A stretch of 64,000 nt of DNA from NCBI RefSeq assembly GCF_020819555.1, contig NZ_JAJHJB010000008.1, forward strand, positions 62,001 to 126,000, written 5' to 3'. This DNA is from Pelosinus baikalensis (GTDB taxonomy: Bacteria > Bacillota > Negativicutes > DSM-13327). Under the pieces are notes generated by a model. It worked only from the letters and a program-made list of their open reading frames with translations, was not told where the DNA came from and searched no databases. This document shows, piece after piece, positions 53,703 through 63,138 of this stretch. The position numbers were made by a program, and so were the translations under genes. Position 1 is the first letter of the stretch. Every line of letters starts with the position of its first letter.

Positions 53703-55040
53703 TTATTTCATTGATCCAATATTTTTATCAAATTCAGTAAATCCAGCTACCATGCCTTCGATCAATTCATCGGCCTGGTTCTTTGTAATAATCAGTGGTG
53801 GTGCAAGAAGGAACTGATCCCCATTTTCTCCATCCGCATTACCATTACCAGGATATACAATCACCCCATGCTTTATTAATGTACTGGTAAGCTTTTCTGC
53901 CATCACCATTTTAACTGGGAAAGGTTCTTTCGTTACTTTGTCTTTTACAATTTCCACGCCAAGCATTAACCCCTTACCTCTCACATCCCCCACATAAGAA
54001 AACGGCAATAATTTTTCCTTTAATTGTGCCAGCAGATAATCTCCAACAATACGAGAGTTTTCTACTATTTTATCCTCTACCAATGTTTTAACTACGGCCA
54101 ACGCAACCGCTGCTGATAAAGGATTTCCCCCATAGGTGTGACCATGAACAAATACGCCAGAGCCTTGTTTAAAGGTATTGTAAATTTCTTCTTTCGCAAT
54201 GACAGCGCCTAATGGAGAATATCCGGCACTCATACCTTTAGCAGCACAAATCATATCCGGGACAACGCCCCAATCCTCAATACTGAACATAGATCCTGTC
54301 CGGCCAAAACCAGCCATTACTTCATCAGCTATAAATAAAATATCATAATGATCACAAATTTCTCGAATAATTTTAAAATAATCCTTATGAGGAACAATCG
54401 CACCACAGGCTGCGCCGCCTACTGATTCTGCAATAAAGGCGGCAACATGATCCGCTCCCTCCATTTTAAGGGTTCGTTCCAAATCAAGAGCGCAATCCAC
54501 ATTACAGGTATCTTGACTTTTACCAAATGGACAGCGATAGCAATATGCTGGCGCAATATGAGGAAAATTTAAAAGTAGTGGTGTATATTTTCCACGTCTT
54601 TTATCACCTGTCATGGACAAGGAGCCAATGGTATTTCCATGAAAACTCTTCCAGCGAGAGATAATTCGATATTTTCCTGTTTTTCCATCTCGCTCCATAT
54701 AGTACTGCCGTGCCATCTTTAGTGCTGATTCAGTTGCTTCTGAACCTCCAGATACCAAATATAGCTTACTCAAGGAGCCGGGAGCCAAGCTAGCTATTAA
54801 ATCTGCCAATTCTTGAATGGGAGTGGATGTCCAGCGTGATAAATGGCTAAAGGCTACCGATTTAGCTTGTTTCACCATCGCGTCGATAATCCGGGGATGA
54901 GCATGACCTAAATTTGATACAGCCGCTCCTGAACAAGCATCAATATACTTGTTGCCTTCTTTATCATATAGATAAATCCCCTCACCATGATCGACCTCAA
55001 GATAGTTTTTATTTACATTACGATAAAATACATTACTCAT
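53703..55040 (-). CDS. Class III PLP aminotransferase (omega-amino acid type)
   Basis: 445 aa from the ATG at 55040 (AAGGG upstream); the frame runs back to 55130 but the extra 30 residues are unlike the family. Marks are YIDACSGAAVSNLGHAHPRI, YLVSGGSEATESALKMARQYY, GNTIGSLSMTG, FIADEVMAGFGRTG (PLP Asp) and PLGAVIAKEEIY...HGHTYGGNPLSAAVALA, where Lys in ICAAKGMSAGYSP binds PLP. The likely substrate is a beta-amino or diamino acid whose keto product suits BKACE. It is divergent from a LysR gene. Confidence 0.9.
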   Translation of the reverse strand: MSNVFYRNVNKNYLEVDHGEGIYLYDKEGNKYIDACSGAAVSNLGHAHPRIIDAMVKQAKSVAFSHLSRWTSTPIQELADLIASLAPGSLSKLYLVSGGSEATESALKMARQYYMERDGKTGKYRIISRWKSFHGNTIGSLSMTGDKRRGKYTPLLLNFPHIAPAYCYRCPFGKSQDTCNVDCALDLERTLKMEGADHVAAFIAESVGGAACGAIVPHKDYFKIIREICDHYDILFIADEVMAGFGRTGSMFSIEDWGVVPDMICAAKGMSAGYSPLGAVIAKEEIYNTFKQGSGVFVHGHTYGGNPLSAAVALAVVKTLVEDKIVENSRIVGDYLLAQLKEKLLPFSYVGDVRGKGLMLGVEIVKDKVTKEPFPVKMVMAEKLTSTLIKHGVIVYPGNGNADGENGDQFLLAPPLIITKNQADELIEGMVAGFTEFDKNIGSMK

Positions 55041-55268
55041 ATACTTATCATCCCTTTTATTTATATTTAATTCTGTTTTACACCCATTCCATGGTTTTGA
55101 GAAAACTGCATTGGAGCAAGAGAATCTCATCAGAGTGATCCTCTATCTTTTTTGAAAGCATATAGACTTATTTTTGACGACAGTATATCATATAATTATC
55201 AATAGGAATAACGATTATTTTATATGATTATAATCACTTTTATATATGGTTAAGAGGAGATGAAGGGT

Positions 55269-56150
55269 ATGGAATTACGCCAGTTACAGATATTTTACGT
55301 TGCCGCCCAAACACTTAACTTCACAAAAGCAGGTTTGAAACTAGGCTACGCGCAATCCAATATTACCGGTCAAGTTCGTCAACTCGAAGAGGAACTAAAA
55401 GTGAAACTATTTGATCGGATAGGACGGAGAATTCAGCTAACAAGCGACGGTAAAAAACTGCTAAACCATGCCAAGTGTATACTAGATCTATATGAAAGAG
55501 CTAAAGAAGATTTTCTACCTCAAGGCATTGGCGGCGTCCTAAACATTGGTGCCGCTGAAACCGTCTGCGTTTATCGTCTTCCTCAAATCTTAACTGAATA
55601 CCGCAAACTATATCCCCAGGTTGAAATACGAGTTCAAACAGAAAGCTGTGAGCATTTTTTTGAATTAATCAAGGCCAACACTATTGATATAGCTCTGGTA
55701 CTGACCGACAAAATAAAATCTACGGAAATGGTGGTACAAACACTACATGATGAAGCAATGACAGTTGTGGCAAGCCCGCTTCATCCTCTGGCACATAAGA
55801 AAAATATTAAACCCCATGATTTTACCGATGAATGTTTAATCATCACATTACCAGGCTGCGGCTATCGCCCTATGGTCCTCTCTTTGTTTAAAGAGAATCA
55901 TGTTAAACCTGGAGCACTTATGGAACTTTCCAGCATTGGTGCCATAAGACAATGTACCATCTGCGGTTTAGGTGCTGCCATGTTACCAAAAATTGCTGTT
56001 CAAGATGATTTAGAGCGAGGTAAACTTGTCGAGTTAGACTGGACCGGACCTAAGATTGACGTAAAAACCCAACTAATTTACCACCATGAAAAATGGCTAA
56101 CGCCAGCAATGCGTGCTTTTTTAGAACTATGTGGTTCCATGAAGCAATAA
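55269..56150 (+). CDS. LysR-family transcriptional regulator
   Basis: 293 aa from the ATG at 55269 (GGAG 9 bases upstream; the ATG at 55260 abuts it). The helix-turn-helix is MELRQLQIFYVAAQTLNFTKAGLKLGYAQSNITGQVRQLEEEL in pieces, with a LysR effector domain (about 88-290). It is divergent from the aminotransferase-BKACE operon and probably activates it in response to the amino or keto acid. Confidence 0.92.
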   Translation: MELRQLQIFYVAAQTLNFTKAGLKLGYAQSNITGQVRQLEEELKVKLFDRIGRRIQLTSDGKKLLNHAKCILDLYERAKEDFLPQGIGGVLNIGAAETVCVYRLPQILTEYRKLYPQVEIRVQTESCEHFFELIKANTIDIALVLTDKIKSTEMVVQTLHDEAMTVVASPLHPLAHKKNIKPHDFTDECLIITLPGCGYRPMVLSLFKENHVKPGALMELSSIGAIRQCTICGLGAAMLPKIAVQDDLERGKLVELDWTGPKIDVKTQLIYHHEKWLTPAMRAFLELCGSMKQ

Positions 56151-56367
56151 TTATATAAACCAGTTAAAGCAGTATAAGAATATTATTTCTTCACGATACT
56201 GCGCTCCAGGATTAATCATTCATAAAGATCAGCTACATTCTATTGTTTCTATGGTAGAACGGATGAAAGGGAGCTCTTACGGCAATCCGTACTCCAGAGC
56301 TCCTTACCATCCGTTTTGTGCTGAGAATATGTTTACTTACCCTCGTAATTCGTTCTAGTTACGTTAG

Positions 56368-57654
56368 TTAAGCCTGCATCTCGTTAAATTGTCTAGGAGC
56401 ATTAGGGTTTCCAAAAAAACGGTTCAGAAGCAGAGCAACAAAGGTGTTGCCAAATACATTAACAACCGTACGTCCCATATCCATGAGTCGATCCACGCCA
56501 GCGAGAATAGCGATAGCTTCGGCTGGCAGCCCTATGGTAGTCAATATAACGGCCATTACGACAAGTGATGCTGATGGAATGTTAGCCGTTCCTTTATTTG
56601 CAATCAAAGTGGTCAGCAGAATGGTCGCAAGCGCCCCCATGGAAAGATGCAGACCATAAGCATCGGCGATGAAACAAATCGCAAGTGACTGGTATAAAGC
56701 AGATCCGTCAAGGTTAAAGGTGTATCCAAGAGGCAGGCAAAACGCCGGTATCTTAGTCAGAATACCCATTTTTTCAAGTGCTTTGTACAGAACTGGTAGC
56801 GCCGGTTCGGAAGAGCAAGTAGCAAATCCCAGAAGTAAAGCGTCCGCTATGGTTTTCACCATTTTTATCGGTTTGTATCCTAGCATGGCAACTAAAGCCA
56901 AGAATATAAGTCCGAATACAAATAGACCAACATATAAAGTAAGGATCAACTTGGATAACGCAATAATCATTGCCATGCCCTGTGATGCGAAAACCCAAGC
57001 CATAATACCTGCTACTGCAATCGGGGTCACACGTAAGATGCCATTAACAATTTTTATCGTGGCCTCGAATAAGGTTTCCAAGATATCGATAATTGGCTTG
57101 GCTTTTTCCTTCATCGTCCCAAGTGCTACTCCAAATGCAATACAGAAAGTTAGAAAGGGCAGAATTTTTCCAGCCGCAGCAGTTGCCAATACGTTATCAG
57201 GAATTAAGTCCAGAAAAAACTTCACCCAATCAATTGATTTTGCCAAGTCTTGAGGGATAACGCCAGTGGCAGTCATCGCAACTCCGAGCCCCGGATGAAA
57301 GACCTGGTTAAGCGCAATGCCTAACAGTGAAGCTATACCAGTAGCAAAGTAAAACCATGCGAAAGTAACAGCTGCCATTTTCCCTAGCTGTTTCATGTCA
57401 CTAGCCATATGATAAATACCCATGACGACTGACGAAAATACCAACGGAATGATGATCATCTTAATGGACTTGATAAACGCAGTCCCTACGGGTGCTAGAG
57501 TCTTGCCGAAATCAGGCCACAAACTTCCCACCACTACACCTACGATAAGGCCGACTATCATTTGCTGCCATAAAGGAACTTTGGCCTCCAGCTTATCGAA
57601 AAAGCCCATCTTACTTTTCGCCTTAATCGTCTCTTGAAGTTGTATATTATCCAT
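56368..57654 (-). CDS. DAACS-type dicarboxylate/amino acid:cation symporter
   Basis: 428 aa, GltP/DctA fold. VFSSVVMGIYHMAS, FATCSSEPALPVLYKALEKMGI (HP1 region), LPLGYTFNLDGSALYQSLA (segment 7, NxDG motif) and TIGLPAEAIAILAGVDRLMDMGRTVVNVFGN (HP2/segment 8) are present. The ATG at 57654 has GGAGG 9 bases upstream. It probably imports the amino acid processed by the aminotransferase and BKACE. A terminator-like hairpin lies in its leader. Confidence 0.92.
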   Translation of the reverse strand: MDNIQLQETIKAKSKMGFFDKLEAKVPLWQQMIVGLIVGVVVGSLWPDFGKTLAPVGTAFIKSIKMIIIPLVFSSVVMGIYHMASDMKQLGKMAAVTFAWFYFATGIASLLGIALNQVFHPGLGVAMTATGVIPQDLAKSIDWVKFFLDLIPDNVLATAAAGKILPFLTFCIAFGVALGTMKEKAKPIIDILETLFEATIKIVNGILRVTPIAVAGIMAWVFASQGMAMIIALSKLILTLYVGLFVFGLIFLALVAMLGYKPIKMVKTIADALLLGFATCSSEPALPVLYKALEKMGILTKIPAFCLPLGYTFNLDGSALYQSLAICFIADAYGLHLSMGALATILLTTLIANKGTANIPSASLVVMAVILTTIGLPAEAIAILAGVDRLMDMGRTVVNVFGNTFVALLLNRFFGNPNAPRQFNEMQA

Positions 57655-57762
57655 CTTCAAATTCCTCCCACAATTAAATTTTACAACACCAAATCGTTAG
57701 CACAATGAAGCGTGAATCACCTCCCAAAAGTAGCATACTGTCACTTTTAGTAAATAACTGAT

Positions 57763-57807
57763 AAAAAAAAGAAAACTCATTTCAATTTAATGAAAAGAGT
57801 CTTCTTT
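57763..57807 (-). terminator. Terminator-like hairpin in the symporter leader
   Basis: Minus-strand stem AAAGAAgACTCtTTTCA / TGAAATGAGTttTCTTT followed by eight T residues, 109 bp ahead of the symporter start codon. It is either an attenuator or the end of an upstream minus-strand transcript, of which only the tRNA fragment is visible. Confidence 0.6.
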
Positions 57808-58000
57808 GACTGCTAAATATTTACGATTGCATTTACCAGTTCAGCAATCATAAGTATGAATTTTTCCTTGGTCACAGTATAACATGTGTATATCCTTATT
57901 AAAAATCACCATTCATGATTACGATAATCATTCATGATGATGAATCATCTTAGTAGTACCGCTTAAGTGAATTGGCCGCCAAATGGCAATAAGTCTAAAA

Positions 58001-58029
58001 AAGCCTTCCGTCAAAACGCCGGAAGGCCT
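58001..58029 (-). terminator. Terminator of the tRNA fragment (repeat family R2, copy 2)
   Basis: AAGCCTTCCG-TCAAAACGC-CGGAAGGC with six T residues after it on the minus strand. It shares a core of about 26 bases with 52759-52787, one base different. It lies 10 bp past the 3' end of the tRNA fragment. Confidence 0.8.
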
Positions 58030-58038
58030 CTAATTTGC

Positions 58039-58065
58039 TGGAGCGAGTGAAGGGATTCGAACCTC
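58039..58065 (-). pseudogene. 3' fragment of a tRNA gene (possible attachment site)
   Basis: On the minus strand GGTTCGAATCCC then TTCACTCGC, T and CCA: T-loop, 3' arm of the T-stem, 3' acceptor strand (CACTCGC), U73 and encoded CCA. The 5' arm of the T-stem should be AAGGG but is TGAGG, and no matching 5' acceptor strand (GCGAGTG) occurs upstream. So only about 25 nt of a tRNA remain, with its terminator. U73 hints at tRNA-Gly. Such pieces mark integration at a tRNA 3' end. Confidence 0.6.
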
Positions 58066-58404
58066 AGCCCACGGCTTAGGAAGGCGGGGATTGGCTATTT
58101 CCTATATAGTTAGCGAATTCGGCACCCATGGATAAATCCTTTTAAAACATAATAAAATAATAATCATGTATTTACGAAGAATATCAGTAAGATACGTCTC
58201 TACCGTTTATGTAAGAAGAGAAGTCAGCATCATCCAGTTTATGGACACTGGCTTTTATTTTGGCCGTTCCATGTAACTTTTCCAATACGAAGTACATATG
58301 CTATTGAGAAATATGTTTTGTAAACAAGGAATTGACGGCATAGAAGATGTTGTTCTTGATCCTTTAGGGACTCCTTTTCTATGACTCTACAAGGAGGTTA
58401 CAAA
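58066..58404. other. Region between tRNA fragment and SBBP gene
   Basis: About 340 bases with no convincing gene. A G-rich patch adjoins the tRNA fragment (GGAAGGCGGGGA). A strong ribosome site AAGGAGG at 58390 decides the start of the SBBP gene. No integrase gene is visible. Confidence 0.4.
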
Positions 58405-60386
58405 TTGTTCCCTATAGTAACGAAGTATTCCCAATCAGGTATCCCCCCAGAACAAGAGAAGCATATCCTTGACTCTCTGATGAACCTATCACAAACTTTC
58501 ATTCCTAACGCCGGTCAGGTGGCCACACCTGCACATTTTTACACTCGTGGCGCAGGCTACGGCTTTTACTTTACTCCAGCAGCAGTAAATATGGCATTCA
58601 TAGAACGTCCGACAAAGCCAGCCAAATTGGATCATCATCACCGTCATTTTCGTCTGGATGAGGATCAGTCGGAAATGGAACAAACTAGGCAAGGAATGGC
58701 CCTTTCCCTCCGTTTTATCGAGTCCAATCCGTCTGCCAACATCAAAGCACGTAAGGAACAACCAGGCATCATTAACTTCTTTATCGGCAACGACCCAGCC
58801 AAATGGCAGACCAACCTGCATTCCTATGCTGAGATTGTCTACTCTGAGCTGTGGCCAGGCATCGACATGGTATTTCGCAACACTGGCGGCGTGCTGAAAT
58901 ATGAGGTCATCATCCAACCAGGCGCAAACCCGAACAACATCCGCCTGACCTACGACGGGGCAGACAACCTATCGCCGGATGCTGACGGCAACCTGCTCAT
59001 CCATACTCCAATGGGTATATTGACCGAGCAGCGCCCGGTGAGTTACCAACTAGACGGTGAACAACAATTGCCTGTCGCTACGGAATTTGCCCTCGAACAT
59101 CAGCCGAACGGCGCTTTGGCCTTCGGATTTACCGTAGGCGTTGACTATGACCCCCGTTACCCGCTGGTAATCGACCCCGGCTTGGTCTACTCTACCTACC
59201 TCGGCGGCAGCAGCCTTGATCAAGGCATTGGCATCGCGGTCGATACATCCGGCAATGCCTATGTCACCGGGCTGGCTCAATCCCCCGATTTCCCCACTAC
59301 TCTGGGCGCATTTCAGACCACTTTCAGAGGCGATGGAGATGCTTTTGTCACCAAATTAAACCTCGCCGGCTCAGCACTCGTCTACTCCACCTACCTCGGC
59401 GGCAGCATTCCTATACGCTTCAGCAGCTTTGATACAGCCAGTGGCATCGCGGTCGACACATCCGGCAACGCCTATATCACCGGACTGGCTCAAACCAGAG
59501 ATTTCCCCATTACTCCGGGCGCGTTTCAGACCACTTTCACAGGCATTTTTGCTGCTTTTGTCACCAAATTGAACCCCGCCGGCAACGCCCTCGTCTACTC
59601 CACCTTCCTCAGCAGCAGCGGCTTTGATCAAGGCAGTAGCATCACGGTCGACACATCCGGCAATGCCTATGTCACCGGGTTGACTCTATCCCCCGATTTC
59701 CCCACTACTCCGGACGCGTTTCAGACTACTCTCAAAGGCGGACAGGATGCTTTTGTCACCAAATTAAACCTCGCCGGCTCAGCCCTCGTCTACTCCACCT
59801 ACCTCGGCGGCATTAATTCTGATACAGCCTCAGGCATCGCGGTNNNNNNNNNNNNNNNNNNNNNNNNNNNNNNNNNNNNNNNNNNNNNNNNNNNNNNNNN
59901 NNNNNNNNNNNNNNNNNNNNNNNNNNNNNNNNNNNNNNNNTCACCAAATTAAACTCCACCGGCAACGCCCTTGTCTACTCCACCTACCTCGGCGGCAGCA
60001 ACTCTGATACAGGCTTAGGCATCGCGATCGACACATCCGATAACGCCTATGTCACTGGATTGACTGAATCCCTCGATTTCCCCACCACCCCGGGCGCGTT
60101 TCAGACTTCCGAAGGCGGAAGGGACGCTTTTATCACCAGATTAAACTCCGCCGGCAGCGCCCTCGTCTACTCCACCTACCTTGGAGGCAGCAGTTCTGAT
60201 ATAGGCAGTGGCATCGCGGTCGACTCATCTGGCAACGCCTATGTCACCGGATCGACTCAATCCACCGATTTCCCTACCACCCCGGACGCGTTTCAGACCT
60301 CGCTCAAAGGTCAACAGAACGCTTTTGTGGCAAAGCTACAGACATTTCCAAACGGTACCCTTACTTTTGGAATAAAAATAGACTAA
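58405..60386 (+). CDS. SBBP-repeat beta-propeller protein (interrupted by assembly gap)
   Basis: A TTG at 58405 lies 7 bases after AAGGAGG and is preferred over the ATG at 58381, which precedes that site. Residues 1-250 form the N-terminal domain usual in SBBP proteins (FYTRGAGYGFYF, YSELWPGIDMVFRNTGGVLKYEVIIQPGANP in pieces). Then come repeats of about 52 aa: LVYSTYLGGS, GIAVDTSGNAYVTG, DFPTTPGAFQTT, DAFVTKLN. The protein ends FPNGTLTFGIKID. Frames before and after the N-run differ, which reflects the arbitrary gap size. The repeats are GC-rich (CTCGTCTACTCCACCTACCT), unlike neighbours. No signal peptide is seen; a surface or structural role is a guess. Confidence 0.82.
59844..59940. other. 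Assembly gap (97 N)
   Basis: Run of N inside the SBBP repeats. If exactly one repeat part is missing, about 107 bases are expected rather than 97, which would restore the frame. Confidence 0.95.
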
Positions 60387-60481
60387 TTATATCAATTGAT
60401 ACAATGTAGGGCAAGTGCTTGCAGAGCTTTTACGTATAACGTGTGGATATCCAATAAAATGTTCCATTACAATCAAAAAAT

Positions 60482-60528
60482 GATGTCAATCTTTTCTCAA
60501 AGATTGACATAAACTTTTGTTTTTTTCA
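60482..60528 (+). terminator. Terminator of the SBBP gene
   Basis: ATGTCAATCTTT-TCTC-AAAGATTGACAT followed by a T-rich run (CTTTTGTTTTTTT). Confidence 0.85.
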
Positions 60529-60610
60529 CTGTCTACTTGACATGAGGCACTTCATTTAGCGGCCAGGTTTTTGTGCCAAATGATTTTAGAAAGAATTGAA
60601 CTATAATGAG

Positions 60611-60636
60611 AAAAGCGCCGCTAGGGCGCTTTTTTA
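60611..60636. terminator. Hairpin overlapping the stop of the 52-aa gene
   Basis: AAAAGCGC / GCGCTTTT with T-run TTTTTTATTATTTT on plus and a weaker one on minus. The minus-strand stop codon of the small gene is in the loop. Confidence 0.75.
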
Positions 60637-60779
60637 TTATTTTCTACTATAGTCCTACTGGTATCAGAATGAATACTGGTTTTTGCATTCAATGCGGCAT
60701 AGGCAGTTGTAATGTTAGGGAAGGTATTCCTTTTTGCAGCTTTAGCAATAGCTTCATTTGATGATTTCTGTTCAGACAT
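60621..60779 (-). CDS. Small protein, 52 aa, unknown function
   Basis: MSEQKSSNEAIAKAAKRN then TFPNITTAYAALNAK and a polar tail ending ENNKKAP. An excellent ribosome site (AGGAGGTG, 5 bases before the ATG) supports it. It is helical and soluble by appearance. The C-terminal codons coincide with the terminator stem. No family is recognised. Confidence 0.6.
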   Translation of the reverse strand: MSEQKSSNEAIAKAAKRNTFPNITTAYAALNAKTSIHSDTSRTIVENNKKAP

Positions 60780-61053
60780 ACTCGCACCTCCTAGTAAGAG
60801 TGTGTACTGCGTTTTTAAAAACTATTCAGTTATTATGGAGCGCGGACAAAGGAAAAAAGGAACATGGGAGTACTTGCTTTTGTCTACAGTCTGACAGCTT
60901 CATAGAGAAGCTGTTTTTTGGGCTTGAAAGTCCATAAACTCAGGGCATGTGCAGCTTACATTTTCTATCCAGTCCACGTCTTCCATCTTGTAATAATGCG
61001 AATCGGTCCGCAAAATGGTCCGCAGATATAGTACACTCTATTGTATATCTAAC

Positions 61054-61371
61054 TTATAACAGCCAGCTATACTCCTGCCGTGTATCCAAAATTGCATCCA
61101 CATACACAGTATTTTCCTTAATTTGATAAACTAAAAGGTACTTTTTTTCAAGCAGAAGTTTTCGATATTTCCCTTCAGAAATCATCGGGTCAGTCAACCA
61201 CGGACTCCTTTCAGGAAACTGCTCTAATGATCTAGTCTGTTGCTGAAAAGCATCAATAAGCCGCAACGCTGCTGTTTCACTAACCTGTGCCAGAAACCGG
61301 GTATGAGACACTAACATTTGTGTGGCTTCATCAGAAATGACAACCGTATACTTTTTATTTTCGCTGCCCAT
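61054..61371 (-). CDS. RelE/ParE-family toxin
   Basis: 105 aa. YTVVISDEATQMLVSHTRFLAQVSETAALRLIDAFQQQTRSLEQFPERSPWL, read in pieces, has the ParE/RelE helix pair, then KYRKLLLEKKYLLVYQIKENTVYVDAILDTRQEY with the usual core strands. Such toxins cleave mRNA on ribosomes or inhibit gyrase; ParE-like spacing is slightly favoured. It overlaps the antitoxin gene by 17 bp. Confidence 0.87.
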   Translation of the reverse strand: MGSENKKYTVVISDEATQMLVSHTRFLAQVSETAALRLIDAFQQQTRSLEQFPERSPWLTDPMISEGKYRKLLLEKKYLLVYQIKENTVYVDAILDTRQEYSWLL

Positions 61372-61642
61372 CCAGAACCTCCCGGACAGCAGCTTTCATC
61401 ATGGTAGATACTTCGTCTATGGAGTGACCGGACTTTCCTTTCAGCCTGCCTTCCTCAGCGGCAAGCAAATTTTCTCGCAGTCGTAACATGCTTTCCCGTC
61501 TTGCAAAAGCTTCAATATCCATAACCACAAGATCACCCTCACCGTTCTTCGTCAGATAAACAGGCTCCCCCGAACGTTTGCATAGTGCAGATATCTCATT
61601 GTAGTTCTTACGAATTGCCGCAGAGGGCTTTATATTCATCAT
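61355..61642 (-). CDS. Phd/YefM-type antitoxin
   Basis: About 95 aa. The N-terminal DNA-binding part MNIKPSAAIRKNYNEISALCKRSGEPVYLTKNGEGDLVVMDIEAFARRE, read in pieces, is the Phd/YefM fold; the C-terminal tail (EEGRLKGKSGHSIDEVSTMMKAAVREVLDG) would bind the toxin. AAGGAG lies upstream; of the clustered ATGs at 61651, 61642 and 61639, one of the latter two is spaced better. It probably autorepresses the pair. Confidence 0.87.
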   Translation of the reverse strand: MMNIKPSAAIRKNYNEISALCKRSGEPVYLTKNGEGDLVVMDIEAFARRESMLRLRENLLAAEEGRLKGKSGHSIDEVSTMMKAAVREVLDGQRK

Positions 61643-61651
61643 GCAAATCAT

Positions 61652-62197
61652 CTCTCCTTAAATAGCAGTAATGTATCCTTATTATATGCTTATTTTACTA
61701 CCAAAAATCAAACTCGTCTATAGTAATTGTGTGTTTCCTGTACATCGGCTTTCACTGATGTACATTCCGTTCTAACTATAAATTCAACTATTAAATCTTA
61801 TCTTTAGATAGTTATAAGGCAAAAAGTACCGCCCTACCACTCAAGGTAAGACGGTACTTCACATTCTTACTATTAATATTTAATACAAGCTAGTAAAGCG
61901 ACGTATTCCCGTGGGGAAATTCTATTTAGCTTTAATTAAATAGAGCACAGCTTTATTTATTGGTCGATTTTCATTGGCTGTTGGGACAACAAGACTCGCG
62001 TCAAAACCTCCATTTAATAGAATAAATTTATTATCATGTTGCCACTTTCTTTTATTTATCTGTTGTAATTAGAATAAATACCATGGCAAAAAGTGTAAGC
62101 AAAGACTTATGCAGCCACGGAACGGGCAGGAGTTTGCATGAAGTACCATATTACCGCTAAATACGCAAACTACTGACCTAAAGAAGGAGGATTAAGA
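61652..62197. other. Intergenic region with hairpins, including repeat family R1 copy 2
   Basis: TGTACATC-N10-GATGTACA lies at about 61739-61764. The R1 hairpin AAGTACCG...CGGTACTT with inner TACC/GGTA is at 61824-61859 and has its T-run on minus, though no minus-strand gene precedes it. Near 62130-62175 AGTTTGC / GCAAACT could form a stem in the MBL-gene leader. I assign no known riboswitch. Confidence 0.55.
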
Positions 62198-63037
62198 ATG
62201 AAGTGTACTATTATCGTGGATAATTCAGCATCTTTACATGGTGGGCGTCCATTTTTAGCAGAACTCGGGTTCTCATTACTTATCGAATATGACAACCGTA
62301 TGATCTTATTCGATACTGGATCTTCGCAAGCGTCAACCCATAATCTCAGTTTGCTTGGCATCCACCCAAAGAAACTTGATGCCCTGGTATTGAGCCATGG
62401 ACACATTGATCATGTCGGAGGGCTGCTTAAACTTCTACAGGTTGGAAAAAAGCAGTATCCTCTATACGCCCATCCTGGAATATTTTCCCCTCATTACATC
62501 ATAAGGGGAATTGCCAGAGATTATTGTGGTCTTCCGTATACACGTGTACAACTCTCTAGTCTCGGCGTCGACTGGCGACTCTCCGAAGGCCCACAGGAAA
62601 TAGCCCCCAACCTATGGTTAAGCGGTCAAATTCCTCGCAAAACTAGCTTTGAATCGGTAGGTAAACAATTAGTTACTATCGATGAGGATGGTAAAGAGTC
62701 TCACGATTTGATTGCTGATGATACGGCTCTTTTCTATGCTGGCAAAAAAGGACTGGTAGTAATCAGTGGCTGCACTCATTCCGGACTTGTTAACACCATT
62801 CAATATGGACTTGAAATCACTGGTGCCAAAAGACTGTCAGGCTGGATTGGGGGCACACACCTCGGTCCTGCGAAGGAACAACAGATCTCTGAAACTATGC
62901 GCAGCATCGAGGAGCTAAATCCAGATTTTATGATGACGGGTCACTGCACAGGTTTTGCCGCGATGTCGGAATTATCCAGGCTCTTAGGCAATCGCTTTAT
63001 TCCTGGATTGGTAGGCACCGAGATTGAGCTGGAGTAA
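62198..63037 (+). CDS. Metallo-beta-lactamase-fold hydrolase (dihydropterin phosphate synthase-like)
   Basis: 279 aa. The metal site is LVLSHGHIDHVGGLLKL (HxHxDH) with a later VISGCTHSGLVNTI and MTGHCTGFAAMSEL. LLIEYDNRMILFDTGSS opens the fold. The order and the SGCTHSG motif match the group named after 7,8-dihydropterin-6-methyl-aminobenzene-phosphate synthase (MJ0301-like), often found in anaerobes with unknown true substrates. GAAGGAGG precedes the ATG. Confidence 0.88.
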   Translation: MKCTIIVDNSASLHGGRPFLAELGFSLLIEYDNRMILFDTGSSQASTHNLSLLGIHPKKLDALVLSHGHIDHVGGLLKLLQVGKKQYPLYAHPGIFSPHYIIRGIARDYCGLPYTRVQLSSLGVDWRLSEGPQEIAPNLWLSGQIPRKTSFESVGKQLVTIDEDGKESHDLIADDTALFYAGKKGLVVISGCTHSGLVNTIQYGLEITGAKRLSGWIGGTHLGPAKEQQISETMRSIEELNPDFMMTGHCTGFAAMSELSRLLGNRFIPGLVGTEIELE

Positions 63038-63138
63038 TTGTACATTATGCAGCAATATCCCAGCAGCGTTCTCGCTTACTCGAAACAGGAGGAACTCTTC
63101 CAAAATGAATCCCTCATTTTAAACCTTGCAGTGGCAAC

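Noticed and set aside
58039..58110. A complete tRNA gene (Arg-CCT-like loop TTCCTAA)
   Set aside because: Anticodon stem, 5' T-stem arm and 5' acceptor strand do not pair. Only the last 25 or so nt are tRNA-like.
58489..59631. Minus-strand ORFs across the SBBP gene
   Set aside because: GC-rich repeats leave long antisense frames; the recognisable SBBP motifs are on the plus strand.
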